64,000 nucleotides of DNA from Gaertneriomyces semiglobifer (GCA_025558075.1 JAHLKF010000016.1:310001-374000); one strand, 5' to 3'. Shown: positions 44,075 to 56,065, counted from the stretch's first letter. The notes: generated from the letters alone by a model not told the origin. Translations and numbers: made by a program.

Positions 44075-44707
44075 CTGGCGGCTATTGTATAGATAAGTGC
44101 AGCCGTAGTGTTACCGGTACTTGTCTGCTATACTCCCTATATCCGATGTATACAGTTGACTGTCCGAGGTAACAAGTTGTGGGCGCAGCGAAATCAACCT
44201 GTAACGTGGATGATTGATGGAAACTCTCGTTACCAAATTTTGGGAGGGCGCTTACAGTACAAGAAACGCGATCTATCTTTGGTATTCAACGAATATACTT
44301 TCCCGCCCTCCTCCTTGATGATCACGTGTCGATGTATTCCATTCCGCTAGCGTACCTGAGTTGCTCAACATTACGCTCGTGAATGAGCGAGATCATTACG
44401 CTTGACTTTGATATTCCCAATGGACCGGGTCAAATTGATACTAGTACTTTCTGTGTCGCATGTGTAGAGAAGCAATCCACTCCAGATTGGAGGACATAGC
44501 AAAGTCAGCTTCTACGTGGGAATGTCCCAACGATTTTAACGATCACACTACTTTCAGTCCTGGCTTACAGCCTGTGCCCTTTCAGCGAATAGTTACAATT
44601 GGAGGCGGATAATTCCGAGTTGTATCTATTTACCAATGGTACAATGGACCGGAGCTTTGACAAGCGGGGTTTCACGATACGGGTCAGAACTCAAAATACT
44701 CATTTCA
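44075..44707. other. intergenic
   Basis: 3' flanks of convergent genes; no gene recognised. Confidence 0.4.
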
Positions 44708-45298
44708 TCAATCCTCCTGGTGGCCACGGCGGAAGGCGACATGCGCATCGTCATGTGCACCTCGAATGTGGCCGATGGTCTGGTTGCCGACATTGAACAT
44801 CTTGGGGCAATTAGGAGCCGGACACAACTTGCCTTCGGTGACCAAGCTCAATTTTTCGACCAAGTCGGCCAAGATGGGGAGGAGGTCGTCAGCAGCGATT
44901 TCGGACTTGGACTCAGACTTGACCCTGGGTTTGGGTTTGGGCTTTGCGATGAGGGCCTCCATGGCGCGCACGAATTTGTAGGTGGTTTTCAGTGCCTTGG
45001 CATTTTGGCGTTCTTCTCTGAGGCGGGCAGCTTCGGCCGTCTTGGCTTTGACGAGGAGATCTTTGGCGATGTTTACCAAAGGGCTCGCAGGGACGGGGGC
45101 CAGATCAGGTTCAGAGTCGGACATTTCAGAATCGGACGCTTCAGATTCAGACGCTTCAGGGTCAGATGTCTCGCGTGAGGTATCGCGCATGGTATCGTAC
45201 TGAGCTTGTTCATATATGTGGGTTGTAGGCGAGGCGCGCTGCTGACTGCCGGGCTTCAGAGAAGCAATGACGAAGCAAGCTGCCTGGCAGGCGAACAA
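44708..45298 (-). CDS. hypothetical protein with one C2H2-type zinc finger
   Basis: 196 aa from the ATG at 45298, or 160 aa from the ATG at 45190, which may be the better start as it removes a non-conserved-looking hydrophobic lead. An acidic Ser/Glu/Asp repeat (EASESEASDSEMSDSEPD) is followed by a Lys-rich helical middle and near the C terminus a finger C-PAPN-C-x12-H-x4-H (CPKMFNVGNQTIGHIRGAH). Single fingers of this kind may bind nucleic acid or protein. Family not recognised. Confidence 0.5.
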   Translation of the reverse strand: MFACQAACFVIASLKPGSQQRASPTTHIYEQAQYDTMRDTSRETSDPEASESEASDSEMSDSEPDLAPVPASPLVNIAKDLLVKAKTAEAARLREERQNAKALKTTYKFVRAMEALIAKPKPKPRVKSESKSEIAADDLLPILADLVEKLSLVTEGKLCPAPNCPKMFNVGNQTIGHIRGAHDDAHVAFRRGHQED

Positions 45299-47709
45299 GA
45301 AGGCGGGAAGAACGCAAAGTAGACTCTTGTTTATACCGCAGAACTGTCAATTCAAAGTGACACCTTCCCTTGTTGCATTCTGTCAGTCAAAATCCCGAGG
45401 TCCAGATCAAACCGGTTTTCGCCGGGTCCTCAATACTACTGACATTATCACCGAACGGGACATCTCAGGTTGCAGACTCTCGGCAAAAGCCCGTTTTGGT
45501 GGTCCAGAGTCGTAGGTGTAGCTGTCAAAATGATGAGGATCTTAGTGGGTTCAGATCCTCACAGTTGTCGCGTGTAGGGTTTGAGTCGGCCCAGATATCG
45601 CATGTATGCTCACTCAACCAGTGGATCGCCTTTCAACATTTCTTCAATGCGATAATTTCGGCTGTCAAAATAACACAACTTTGGATAGCTGTCAGTGAGA
45701 AAATATTTGTATGTAGATCTAATAAGAAGCAAACGCCCCCAGTGTCGAAACTCCGACGAGGCTACTATTACATAATCAAGTCACTCAGCGTCCAAGTCGA
45801 GTGGGAAAGGGTTCGATGGTTTGGGTTTTTGGTGTAGTTGTAGAATATCGGAATATTTGGTGACACAAAAGGTAGGACAAGGGTTGCACAAGGGTAAGGG
45901 GAAATTTGAAAAGCATGGAATGTCGCGGTTGTAGCGGTAAAATCATAAAGGAACCGGTAATTAACCCAAAGAGGTGAATTGCAGAGGAAGAAAATTGTTT
46001 TTAAAATCTCCGATGACCGGGGACGTAGTTTTGTGGCTTTAAAAGGGGCTGTTGATCCCCATCGTGGGGTTTTGGAATATGTGGAGATGAGTGTGGAAAT
46101 AACAAGTCAAGTGATTGGAGTGACACAAGGAGCGTGATACGCGTTTCATATTTAGTGGGGCCTTGCCACTCTTGGTTAATTGAAGAGGCGAGCAACACAT
46201 GGGACGGGTTGAGACTGTTTTGGTGGGCGATTGGTGGATATGCGTGGAAGAAGGGAGCCCATGCTCTCGCAGGCAGAGTATCGATCATGGTGGGTGTATT
46301 GGCAGACTGGGTAACCGGCGTTTGTCTCGGAAGGAAGGCCACTCGTCAAAAGAGAAACAAGTAATTTATTATTATTGTGTGCCGCCCGTCGCCTTTCAAC
46401 ATTGGCGGGGTGGAGTTTAATTTATTTTTTGGCCCATTCCTATTCTTCGTGTGTGTGTGCGTATGTTTGACAATTGAATGTTGCCTTTTGAGAGAGGGGT
46501 TTTTTGGCTTTTTGCGCGGGATGAGGCAAGCGGCGGGCGATGATGAGGACTTGCAACACGCGGCCGCGTTTATACCGTCGATTCGACGAAAGAAAGACGC
46601 ATCGAAAGTAGATACTGATACTGATGGGCAGCAGCAGCAGAGCAGTAATAGTAAACAACGTAAGACCGGCCTTTCTTCCTTTCTTCCCCCCCGCCTCGCC
46701 CCGCACAATTTAATTTGGTTTTGGAATTGCGAACCGCAAAAGCGAAAAGACAGCCTTTGCCTGTTTGTTTTGTTGCGGATACACAATCCATTCCACACAA
46801 CACACGCACACCTGCCCGCCGTCATCATTCATCTTCTCAAAGGAGTAGATGGAGTAAGCTTAAAATTAAGGGCGGTAGATAGAAGCGTATATAGAGTGTA
46901 TATACAAAATCGTAGAGAGATATATACGCGGAGGTAAAAAGAAAGGCTCACTCAACTCACTTCACGACACCACCGCCTCGGTCGTCGTGGAATTGCCAAC
47001 ACCCCGTCCTTTCCCTTTCCCTTTCCCTTGGGCCTTTTGCCCGTTCCAATTCTTCCCCTTCCCATCCATCCCATCCCCACCCACATCACAAACACCCGCC
47101 CGCCCAAAGCAAACAATCTACGAATACCCTTTTCACTCCCCCCAAAGAAGGAAACACAAGTCAAATTCATTTATTAGTTGTTGGTGTTGTAGTTCTTGGG
47201 TGTTTGTTACTACGACGACTACTACTACCGCTGCTGCTAGTGCTGGCTACTGGCACGGGTATTTTACCACCACCAACGACTAGTACGAAGTAATAAAAGG
47301 GAAAGAAAAAACCGGGAAATATCAATCCACGAAGGTTTACTTTGCCCTGCCCACCCAACTTCTCTCCTTGCTCCGACCAAGGAAGGTGTGTGTGTGTGTG
47401 AGCCTCCTTTTCCTTTGCCCTGTTTTCCTCCACCCCGCCGCCTTTTACTCCACCCTTTCCCCGCCTGCAGCTTAAAAGATAGAAATCCACCCCACTCACC
47501 CACTTTCGCCCCTCCCGCAACCGCACGGTGGACACACGGTTGAACACAAAGGCAAAGCAAAAGCGACCTTGCTGCTGCTTCACACACCATTCCACAACAC
47601 AACAACAACCTACGTACGCAACCCCCTGCTAATCCAACATACTAGCTTCGCTCACAACACAACAACAATTCCACCTGCGCACACGGCATAGCATATCGTA
47701 GATCACAAC
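45299..47709. other. 2.4-kb non-coding stretch with low-complexity leader of the Ndt80-type gene
   Basis: Several short ORFs occur on both strands (45370-45837, 46377-46937, 46346-46828, 47167-47608), overlapping and without domains. From about 46960 the plus strand becomes pyrimidine-rich, with CCCTTT-type hexamer repeats (about 47009-47029), a (GT)n run (47386-47400) and many ACAAC motifs near the ATG. This looks like a long promoter and 5' leader, typical of regulated transcription factor genes. Confidence 0.45.
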
Positions 47710-49806
47710 ATGACCTCTACCCTGCAGCCTTTGCAGAGGACTATGCTACATCCTCAGCATTACTCGCAAACGTATTCACCTCCACAGCAACAGCAGCAGG
47801 AACAACAACAACAACCACCGTCGCAACAACTGGATTTGTCGTCGCCGGAACATGAGCAGGATGAGTTCAACTACGACCTTTCCTCCTCGTCCCCGCCCCA
47901 TATCGCGGCTGCCGCTGAGAATCACATGGGTTTACCATCACCCTCTTTTCCCATGTTAACATCATCATCATCTTCATCACCGTCATCATCGTCTGCTACC
48001 ACCAACGCCGTCCCGTCCCATCAAGTGTCTGCTCCAGGACAGGTGCCTGGAGGAGACTACCTCCCTCGAAAATTGGCCATCGACACCACCGTGATTCGTA
48101 ACGCTGGAGATTACGCTGGTCACCCATCAGCACCACCGTCTACCGCCTCGTCCTACTTTCCACCACCACCACTATTACATAGTGCAAATGGTCTCGGTCT
48201 CTCTCCCACGCGCAGGCGCCGCGGAGACCACCTCCTTGCCCCTATTCCCATGAACGTCTCGCCATTTTTCAAACCAACCAAGCAAGTGTACAATATTTTC
48301 TCGCTCGACCGTTGCCAACCAATTACTCTCCGCATCATCCCGAAAGTCGACCGCGGCTTTTTTCTCGCTGATAGCGACTGGACGTGTTACCGGCGAAACT
48401 ATTTCCAAGTCTCCAGTTCCTTTTCCGCCCAGGACGGCATTGGTCGCGAAGTCGAACTGCCTTGCTATCTTGAGATGGACAAGAACTATTACACGGTCAC
48501 CGGCTTTGCCATTGGCTTGTCGGCGCGCGTTGCCAACGGCGAGAAAAAGATTGACATTGTTCAACATACGCCCAAACGGGACAAAGGGCCTCAGTTGGTG
48601 CCTACTCCACGACCTGTGCGGTCTGGTGGCAACCCACATCAATACAATGGCATCGGCACCAACCAGCTCGTTGCTACGTTTGAGCGTCTCCAATTCAAAA
48701 CCGCGACCGCCAACAATGGTAAACGACGGGCCGCTCAACAGTATTATATCTTGACCATGGAACTGTATACCATTTTGGAGAATGGACAGCAGATCAAGGT
48801 TGCCACAACCGAGTCCGCACCGCTGGTCGTGCGCGGCCGTAGTCCTGGTCACTACGCGGATGGCAATCTCGACGCGCTGAGAATACCTGGGTTCCCGATG
48901 GGCATGGACTTGCCATTTGCGAGACGTCCCGACATGTCGCCTTACCCAATGTACTCGCCTGCCACGCCGGCTTTGACCAGCGGCAGCGGAAGTCCCAGCA
49001 TCCCACTTCCATCTCCGCGGTTCGCGCAGCCTTCTCCGCTTGCAAGCGGCTGCATGTCCGCCCCGTGTTCGCACCCTGGCTTTGATTTTGGGTATCGTCA
49101 CGGGAATGGCATGTATCGAATGCCGAGTGCAGACGGTGTGCTCATGAATGGCGCTGGTGCGAATGCGGCAGCGGCTGCGTGGGGCCGTGGGCGTGCGCAT
49201 TCGTTGGCGGAAAGCGACTGTTCGTACACGACGACGGGAACGGGAGTGACCGCTTCATCCTATGATTCGATTGACTTTAGAGAATTGGATGGAACGGCCA
49301 TGGGCATGGCACCTGGAGTCGGTGCTAGTCCCGAGGGAATGTACCATGCCAATGATGGTGGCGCTGGCGCCTATCCACTGCATGGACAGCAGCAAGGTAT
49401 CACATCTTATCATCATCAGGGTCCGATGCATGCGCACCTCGGATCAGCGATGAATGGAGAGGCGAATCATGGCCAAGGAACGTACGGACAAGGAGAGCAA
49501 CCCCATTCTGCATCACCGACAATACCAAGCGCATCGTCTTCGTCGCTGTCCCCGTCCTCACCTGTGACGCAGTCCCCGCCTCATCAAACCCAGCAACAAC
49601 ATGGGCATCCTCACCAGCAGCATCATGAAAACATGGGCATCCAACACATTGTGACCAACGAATACCGCAAACCGTACCCTTATCGGTTTGAGGAGTATGA
49701 CAAGGACTATCGCGGCCCAATGACACCCGTTACACCCGGCACCGAGTTGAGCAAAATGATGGGCGGGTTGGGATTTGGAGTAAGAGATGTGGGAGCCATG
49801 TATTGA
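47710..49806 (+). CDS. NDT80: Ndt80/PhoG-family transcription factor (Vib-1/XprG-like)
   Basis: Intronless, 698 aa. The Ndt80 DNA-binding domain (p53-like fold) covers about 190-378: VDRGFFLADSDWTCYRRNYF, IDIVQHTPKRDKGPQ, ATFERLQFKTATANNGKRRA, and the closing SAPLVVRGRSPGHY. These blocks are nearly identical to those of fungal Vib-1, XprG and Ndt80. Family members control meiosis, heterokaryon incompatibility, protease secretion or nutrient responses; which applies here is unknown. The N terminus (Gln/Ser-rich) and C-terminal half (Gly/Ser/Pro/His/Gln-rich) are disordered activation-type regions. The long upstream leader suggests tight regulation. Confidence 0.95.
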   Translation: MTSTLQPLQRTMLHPQHYSQTYSPPQQQQQEQQQQPPSQQLDLSSPEHEQDEFNYDLSSSSPPHIAAAAENHMGLPSPSFPMLTSSSSSSPSSSSATTNAVPSHQVSAPGQVPGGDYLPRKLAIDTTVIRNAGDYAGHPSAPPSTASSYFPPPPLLHSANGLGLSPTRRRRGDHLLAPIPMNVSPFFKPTKQVYNIFSLDRCQPITLRIIPKVDRGFFLADSDWTCYRRNYFQVSSSFSAQDGIGREVELPCYLEMDKNYYTVTGFAIGLSARVANGEKKIDIVQHTPKRDKGPQLVPTPRPVRSGGNPHQYNGIGTNQLVATFERLQFKTATANNGKRRAAQQYYILTMELYTILENGQQIKVATTESAPLVVRGRSPGHYADGNLDALRIPGFPMGMDLPFARRPDMSPYPMYSPATPALTSGSGSPSIPLPSPRFAQPSPLASGCMSAPCSHPGFDFGYRHGNGMYRMPSADGVLMNGAGANAAAAAWGRGRAHSLAESDCSYTTTGTGVTASSYDSIDFRELDGTAMGMAPGVGASPEGMYHANDGGAGAYPLHGQQQGITSYHHQGPMHAHLGSAMNGEANHGQGTYGQGEQPHSASPTIPSASSSSLSPSSPVTQSPPHQTQQQHGHPHQQHHENMGIQHIVTNEYRKPYPYRFEEYDKDYRGPMTPVTPGTELSKMMGGLGFGVRDVGAMY

Positions 49807-50419
49807 TCATGGAAAGGATGAGGATGTGAGAGATACCGTCACCGTCATACGATGACAACCTTTTTGTTTGATTTCTTCTTTCTTTTGAGTTTCATATTTT
49901 TGTGTTCTTGGGATTTAGTGAGATATGTAGCTTGTGTGTATATAGTTTGGATATTGCAGGACTTGTTTTTTTCGTGTAGCATGGACTCATAGGGCAGGCA
50001 TGAGTGGACATATGTGGAAAACTGGAAGGAAAACTGTTGATCAGTTTTATTACCTCGGGAAAATGGGCAATGGGTGATCAATTGTATTGTACTGAATACA
50101 TTAGGAGATATATGAATGTCATATCTGTATATGATTTGGCCAGCTGATTCCAAAGCATTACTACGCCGGCAAAAGACTGTTCGGTGAGAGAACTTTCCAA
50201 CGGCCAAGGCTGTGGTAAGGGAGACTACTGATTTCATTGTACCACGTCATGGCTGAGACAGGGACTCAACTTGTGCCGCAGGGACACGCTATTTTAGGAA
50301 AGGGGTAGGGGAATTGGGCGCGTTTGTGTTCGTGTAACCATTTCCTTTTTAGGCAGTTTCGAACAGTCCGCGCTGGAAATAGAATGTTCGGTTTTTGAAG
50401 TCGCGCGATTGCGGAGAAA
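49807..50419. other. intergenic
   Basis: 3' flank of the Ndt80-type gene and upstream part of the chitin deacetylase promoter. No gene. Confidence 0.45.
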
Positions 50420-50427
50420 TATAAAAA
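50420..50427 (+). promoter_or_regulatory. TATA box of the chitin deacetylase gene
   Basis: TATAAAAA, 211 bases before the ATG, in a region otherwise balanced in composition; implies a 5' leader of about 180 bases. Confidence 0.5.
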
Positions 50428-50630
50428 GCGGGTGGTTGGTGCGAGCGCCTCCTTCGGGCCACTGATAAAAGGAGGCAGGCACACTTGGCAGCAGGGAAAG
50501 AGGCAGCGAGGAGAATTACAGACCAGCAGCGCCAGCAGGGGAGGAGAAATTAGGAAGGGAAGAGGGTTTCCTCGTTGACGCTTACTGAAAAACACCACAT
50601 CACGGACAACAAACCATCGTATACATCACA

Positions 50631-51848
50631 ATGCACGCCAAACTCACTCTCCTCTCTCTGTCCCTCGTCCTTGCGCCCGTCGGCCTCGCTCAAGTCGTGA
50701 AGCCGCCTACCTTCCCGCCGCCTGTTCCAGCACAATGGCCTGCATGGGACGAACTTCACGAAATGGCCCCACAGTACCTCCTAGATCCCCTCATCACTGA
50801 ATCCGTTGCGTACATCAACGCCGTTGTTCCCAAAGAGCTCTTGGCCCTGCAGCCGTCCAGAAATAACAGTGTGATTCCTGCCCAGCCGACTTATTTGAAC
50901 GACAAGGAAAAGTACAAGTGGTGGACCGATCCCAAGCACTACACTGCCGTGGATGATATTGTCAAGTGTCCCAACGAGAACGAGTGGGGTATCACCTATG
51001 ATGATGGACCCAGTGTAAATATCGTGAACGGAGTACATACTTTTGATACCGCCCACATTCGGGCTACCCTCAAGAACTTGAACGCAAAGGCCACCTTCTT
51101 TGTCAAGGGAGGACCGGCATCCGGGCCAAACGGTCGGGCTGAAGTGGAAGCCACTTTGGCTGAAGGACACGAGATCGCCATGCACACCTGGTCTCACGCT
51201 GCTATGACCACCTTGACCAACGAGCAGATAGTTGCTCAGTTCAAGTACACCGAGTCCTTGATCTACTCTTACACCGGCAAAGTCCCCGTCTTGTGGAGAC
51301 CGCCATATGGTGATGTGGATGACCGTGTGAGAGCCATTGCGAGGGCGTTGGGATACCGTACTGTCATCTGGAGTGCCAACCCTCCTAGAGACTCTGGGGA
51401 CGCCAGTGGCCTGAACGCCCCTGTTGCCACCGTAGTTGACACCATCAAGAGCTGGTTCGTAAAAGGACCCGGTGTGATTTCTCTCCAACACGATGTGAAC
51501 CCGTACACGAGTGAGATTGCCGTCAAAGCGCTCGAGGAGATTGGTAAGGCTGCACCGGGGCTGGGATTGAAGATCATGCCTGTTGGTACCTGCACAGGTG
51601 TCGTTCCGTACAGGGAAGGGCCTGTAGACCCGAAAGCGGATGTCACTGGTGGAAGTGGCACTGCGCCCCCCACCACAACTGCTGGTACTACAAAGGGTAC
51701 TACGCCAACCGCGACTGCAACGAGTGCTGGCGTCAAACCGACCGCATCAGTCAAGCCAGGCGAGAACCATGCCACTGCTGGTACGGGGAGCGTTATGTGG
51801 ACGGGCTTGATGAGTGCTGTAGCTGGAGTCCTCGCTATGGTGTTTTAG
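50631..51848 (+). CDS. secreted GPI-anchored chitin deacetylase (carbohydrate esterase family 4)
   Basis: Intronless, 405 aa. A signal peptide (residues 1-20, cleaved after GLA) precedes a NodB domain with its motifs: TYDDGPS (122-128), HTWSH (185-189, metal-binding histidines), RPPYGD (223-228) and LQHD (285-288). The enzyme removes acetyl groups from cell-wall chitin to give chitosan. A Thr/Pro/Ala-rich linker (about 340-385) and a final hydrophobic stretch preceded by small residues mark a GPI anchor. In zoosporic fungi such enzymes act when the naked zoospore encysts and builds a wall, but the timing here is inference. Motif 4, usually WxxDxxDW, reads WSANPPRDS and is divergent. Confidence 0.94.
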   Translation: MHAKLTLLSLSLVLAPVGLAQVVKPPTFPPPVPAQWPAWDELHEMAPQYLLDPLITESVAYINAVVPKELLALQPSRNNSVIPAQPTYLNDKEKYKWWTDPKHYTAVDDIVKCPNENEWGITYDDGPSVNIVNGVHTFDTAHIRATLKNLNAKATFFVKGGPASGPNGRAEVEATLAEGHEIAMHTWSHAAMTTLTNEQIVAQFKYTESLIYSYTGKVPVLWRPPYGDVDDRVRAIARALGYRTVIWSANPPRDSGDASGLNAPVATVVDTIKSWFVKGPGVISLQHDVNPYTSEIAVKALEEIGKAAPGLGLKIMPVGTCTGVVPYREGPVDPKADVTGGSGTAPPTTTAGTTKGTTPTATATSAGVKPTASVKPGENHATAGTGSVMWTGLMSAVAGVLAMVF

Positions 51849-52120
51849 ACTCAGCGTAGAGTTTTCTAGTCATTGCGGGTGATTCTATGATTTGCTTAGT
51901 TTTTAGTAGTAGACGATTATAGACGTTCTTTTTTTGGGGGAAGTAGTATGTTAGCAGACAAGCTCAGCTTTCCTTAATATGACAATTCATACAATGTGAC
52001 ATCCCGATTATTTTCAAGTATAGCAATTTACACTCCCCCTAAAGTGTCCAATGTTCCCCAAATCTACAAACTTGGTGTTTATGCATTGTTCCCTATCCTC
52101 TCTATCTCTGATCACACAAG

Positions 52121-55100
52121 TCATATCCTTTGCAAATAATTCGCAGGAACTGTCCCCGTAACACCATTCAATTCCGCTTCCCACCAGTCTTCACCCTAAA
52201 AAGTACAAAAGAGCCGCGCGAAAGCGAATCGAGGATCAGTAAACCACACATCCCAGTGATTTGCAACGCCACGTATATCTCTGATATCTGGCCGGAAACC
52301 AAAAAAACGGGAGAGAAATGAAAAGAAACGAACATACCTCTATCAGCAGCAGGTTTAGTATATCCCCGCTCTTGAACGACAACTCATCACTTTCAGAGGC
52401 CACATAATCATACAAGGCTTTAGCGCGCGGATACACTTTCGCCATAGCCGGCGCTGGCGCAGCCGCAATCGTCGACGTGCTCATGGCCGCTGTCCCTCCC
52501 AATGAGCCCCCGTTGGTACTTATTGTCGACATACGCTTGTCGAGTGAGATTGCGGAACCAATGTCGTCAAATGGTTCTACGTAGTCGGCGGGAAACTGTC
52601 CTCGACCGCGGATACTCTCGCCTTCCCACCAAGCGTCGCTGCCTGTGTCTTTGGAAATGATGGTGATGATGTCGGAAGGTTGGATGGTGAGCTCCCCGTC
52701 GCATGTGGATTCGTAGGCGTATATAGCTTTGACTACAGGAAGGGAAAGTCACAAGAGCGCATTAGTGGCACCGGAAGGCGTGGCGCCATCATTTTCAAAG
52801 TTGCTCACCTTTAGGTTGCTTTTGTATACTTGCTCCAGCCGCAATGTACGAACTACTCCGTCGACTCGTCGCAGCTGTATCAATTGTACTGGTACGGTTC
52901 AAGTGTATACTTATCGGCAAACTCGCAATACTCGTTCCCGTGCTTCCGCCCAATTGCGTTCCATTCACAGCTTGAAGTGTCTGTCCTCCTCCTACACCAC
53001 TGCCACCACTATTGCTGCTGCTGGTGGTTGAAGCGAGTGCCTGCCATCCCTGTGTGAACACAACTGGAAACTGTCCTCGTTCGCCGGTGCGCACGACTCG
53101 GCCCTCCCACCAGGCTTCATCACTGAAATCCCCTCCCGCATCTAGAACGTCAATCATGTCCCCTGCACTAAACGATACCTCGAACGTATCGCTCGCCGCA
53201 AAGTCGTACAACGCTTTGACTTGTTGCTTCACGGCAGCAGTACTCGCGGGAGTATGCGACGTTGTCGTGGCGACGGCACTGGACGCTGCTGTTGCGATGG
53301 TGTTGGTGCTGGAAAGTGATGGGAGGCGGAGCATTTGTGTCGGGGCTACGGACGTAGGTGAAACGGGAGTGGATTGTGGAGACGGATATGTTTGATTTTG
53401 CGTTTGTCTGATATAAGTGGAAGGGACGAGTCCTTGAGCTTGAGATACCAAATTCTGAACTTTGACCCATCCGTCGCTTTCGGGGGTCAGAATGAGGAGC
53501 TCATCGTCGGTCCGGAGGTTGACTTCCTGCGGAGATTTGGCGTCGTAGTCGTAGAGTGCTACGGCATCCGGTTGAGGATTTGAGCCGCCGTTTGGTAGGA
53601 CGACAGTGGGGATCGAGGGCATGATTGGCTCAACTACGTGTAATCGTGAGTTTCAATGTAAAATTAGCTCCGCAACGATCAGCAACGATTGAAATGAAAC
53701 TTACCACCAACAGTCTTTAAGAGCTGTATTTGCGAATCGATTTTCGTTTTTGTGGCGTTTAGCAAATGTATACTGTTCTCTATCTCCTGTCGTTGCTGAG
53801 ATATGACATCACAACCACATCAGTCTTGTCCATAGATCTCAAATGGACGTCGAACGTTTTGGCTCACCTCTAATGGACTTGCGGCATTACCGAAACTCGG
53901 CGTCTGCGCATACACGCCTGCCATCTGCGTACACCCCGCCAACTCCTTTTCTCGTTGTGCCAGCGTCGCCGCAATTTCTTCCTCTTGCTGGATTAACCTC
54001 CCAAGACGTTGACCCAGCGTCACTCTGGTCACGTCATCCACCGTAAGTCGCGCGATCTAATTGAATGCCCAGTGGGTTATTTCTGGGCGCCTTTTTACGA
54101 TGAACTGCATGTATCCTACATCGTCTCCACTGGTAGCCTCAAAATGGAAAGCGCCCGGATCGCCAAATGCGCTCCCGTTCTGCTGCAGGAATGCTGTGAT
54201 TTCCTTTTCCCGCTCGACGGTTTGTAAGGACGTCCGGATGGAGGACACGCTGGTGTTGAGAGATGTGGAAAAGTCGTCTTCGAGAGAGGCGTATTTGGAG
54301 AGAAGGGTTGGGTAAGTGGTATAGAATGTTCCGTCCAGATTCTGACGTTGTGAATGGATATCGTGAGTGTGGAGTCCCTGAAGTGACGCATGGATGATAC
54401 CTTACCCGCATTAGATTGGGTAGTTCGTCTGTGGTAGGAGAGCATTTTGTCAATGCTGCTTTTGCTAAACCACGAATGTTGATGTGACGTACCCTTGTAA
54501 TATAACCCCTGTATGGTATTGACCCCTTCCAAAGCCAGGATATACTCATTTCGCGCATCGTTCAACTTCCGAGTAAGCGACTTCCACTTGCTGCGTTGCT
54601 ATATTCAGTCAGTCAGTAAAGATGCACCTCTGCAATGCAGGGACGGTGCCATGGTATTTCCCACTAAAGCGCACCTTCTCCACTCGCTCCTCGGAATCTG
54701 TCCCTGTGACGAGGTTGCGAATCACGTTCAAGCCGGATCCAGGTTTGCGCGCCACCTCATCGTACTTTCTGCGCGCCGTTTCCGCCTCCTTGGCCAGTTT
54801 ATCATAGGCTTGCTTTGCCTGAGGAGACACAATGATGAACTACGTCACCGACGCACGCTGAATCCGGTGTTGCGTACCTTATCGAGAGCTTCGTACGCTT
54901 CCCACAGTTCCTGATGCATTTTTTGCTATATAATGATTTTATTTCGCAATTCTTCTAATGGATTCAGTGAAGCTGACTCGGACGTACCCCAAATTCCAAG
55001 TTCTAAGCAACATCGAATTACAGATGTCAGCAACTTTGACGGAGTAGCATTCACTTGTAATAACTACACGTACCCGCTTCGCTCCATTCAATCTCTCCTT

Positions 55101-55735
55101 ATTGAACTCCTTGGCGAACTCGGCAATATCTTGTGTAATCGCTTCACTGATCTCCTCGCGCTTGCGGGCTTGATTTTCCGACTCGACCAGAACTGATGTA
55201 AATGCTACGTACGTCGATCTAACCAGCACCGTCGTCAGCAACATTGAACCATCCACGCAAATCGAGGGAAGGAACCGTACCCAGCTGTTGCGTCGTCAGC
55301 GGACAACGGTGTGATGCTTCCATTGGACGTGCGCTTGAATTTACGTTGTAGAAGGGACTTGGTGAGCTTTTCTAGGGACTTTAATCGAGCCAACCAATGG
55401 TTCGTCAATTTTGCTTGGTAGTTGCTTCTTCTGAAATTGAGATGCTACTTACACTAGCATACTGCCGTTCTATCTCTGCTCTTTTCTGAAATCCAGTTTC
55501 GTCAGCATGTTCTGCATCGTACTACTTCTAAAGTCTATTGAACTGACCCTAAAGTAGGACCCTAGGGTATCAACCAGTTCAACTTCTGCCTCAGATTTCG
55601 TCTGTAGATGTATAGTATAGTGAGAGCTTGTTCCACGTCGGGAAAAACTGTAGAGACCCATACTTGTAGTTTGGAGAGTTGAGATTGTTGTTGAGTCCGT
55701 ATCGATTTGACCAGGGAACGTATATCGCCTGACAT
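52121..55735 (-). CDS. BZZ1: Bzz1-like F-BAR protein with four SH3 domains
   Basis: Sixteen exons: 55735-55664, 55601-55548, 55485-55455, 55413-55281, 55218-55074, 55002-54988 (15 nt), 54925-54878, 54818-54675, 54598-54493, 54428-54406 (23 nt), 54341-54120, 54056-53868, 53795-53705, 53633-52809, 52732-52338, 52195-52121 (855 aa). F-BAR region about 1-400: TLGSYFRKRAEIERQYA, KLTNHWLARLKSLEKL, AFTSVLVESENQARK, LNDARNEYILAL and VDDVTRVTLGQRLGRL. SH3 domains: about 447-500 (ALYDYDAKS), 562-620 (ALYDFAASD...EAWWEG), 700-758 (AIYAYEST...DAWWEG) and 800-855 (ALYDYVASE...EDWWEAEL). Yeast Bzz1 has two SH3s and links endocytic membranes to Arp2/3-driven actin. The third intron is very short (41 nt) with a GTGTAA donor, so that junction is uncertain. 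Confidence 0.88.
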
Positions 55736-56065
55736 GATTTCTAATCCTTCTACGAGTGGTCACTAGCTTCGTTTTCCCGACCAACCGGTCGTTTAAGTGT
55801 TGGCAGGTTCCTGCGTGTCGTCGTTTCCTCGTCAGTCACGCGCCGCAATGCCTTTGTTTACGGCGTCAAACCCTCATTTTCCTGGAGCACCGGAGAATTC
55901 TCTACTGTGTATGGATGAGGGCCCTGTCGGGGGTATTCTTTTTTAGGCTCAAGTCATGGTCATGGAACGGCTTTCCACCCTTTACAAGATTTGAGAGTGT
56001 CTGGGACCGTCGACACACTTTGAGATGAGACAAGACGATGGGGAGCAAGATGTCACTTGGCAGGA
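55736..56065. other. intergenic
   Basis: 5' flank of the Bzz1-like gene and 3' flank of the SET gene; nothing recognised. Confidence 0.4.

Noticed and set aside
45370..46937. ORFs of 139-186 codons in the leader of the Ndt80-type gene
   Set aside because: Low-complexity, overlapping on both strands, no motifs.
48175..49200. 341-aa minus-strand ORF
   Set aside because: Antisense to the Ndt80 domain; no recognised features.
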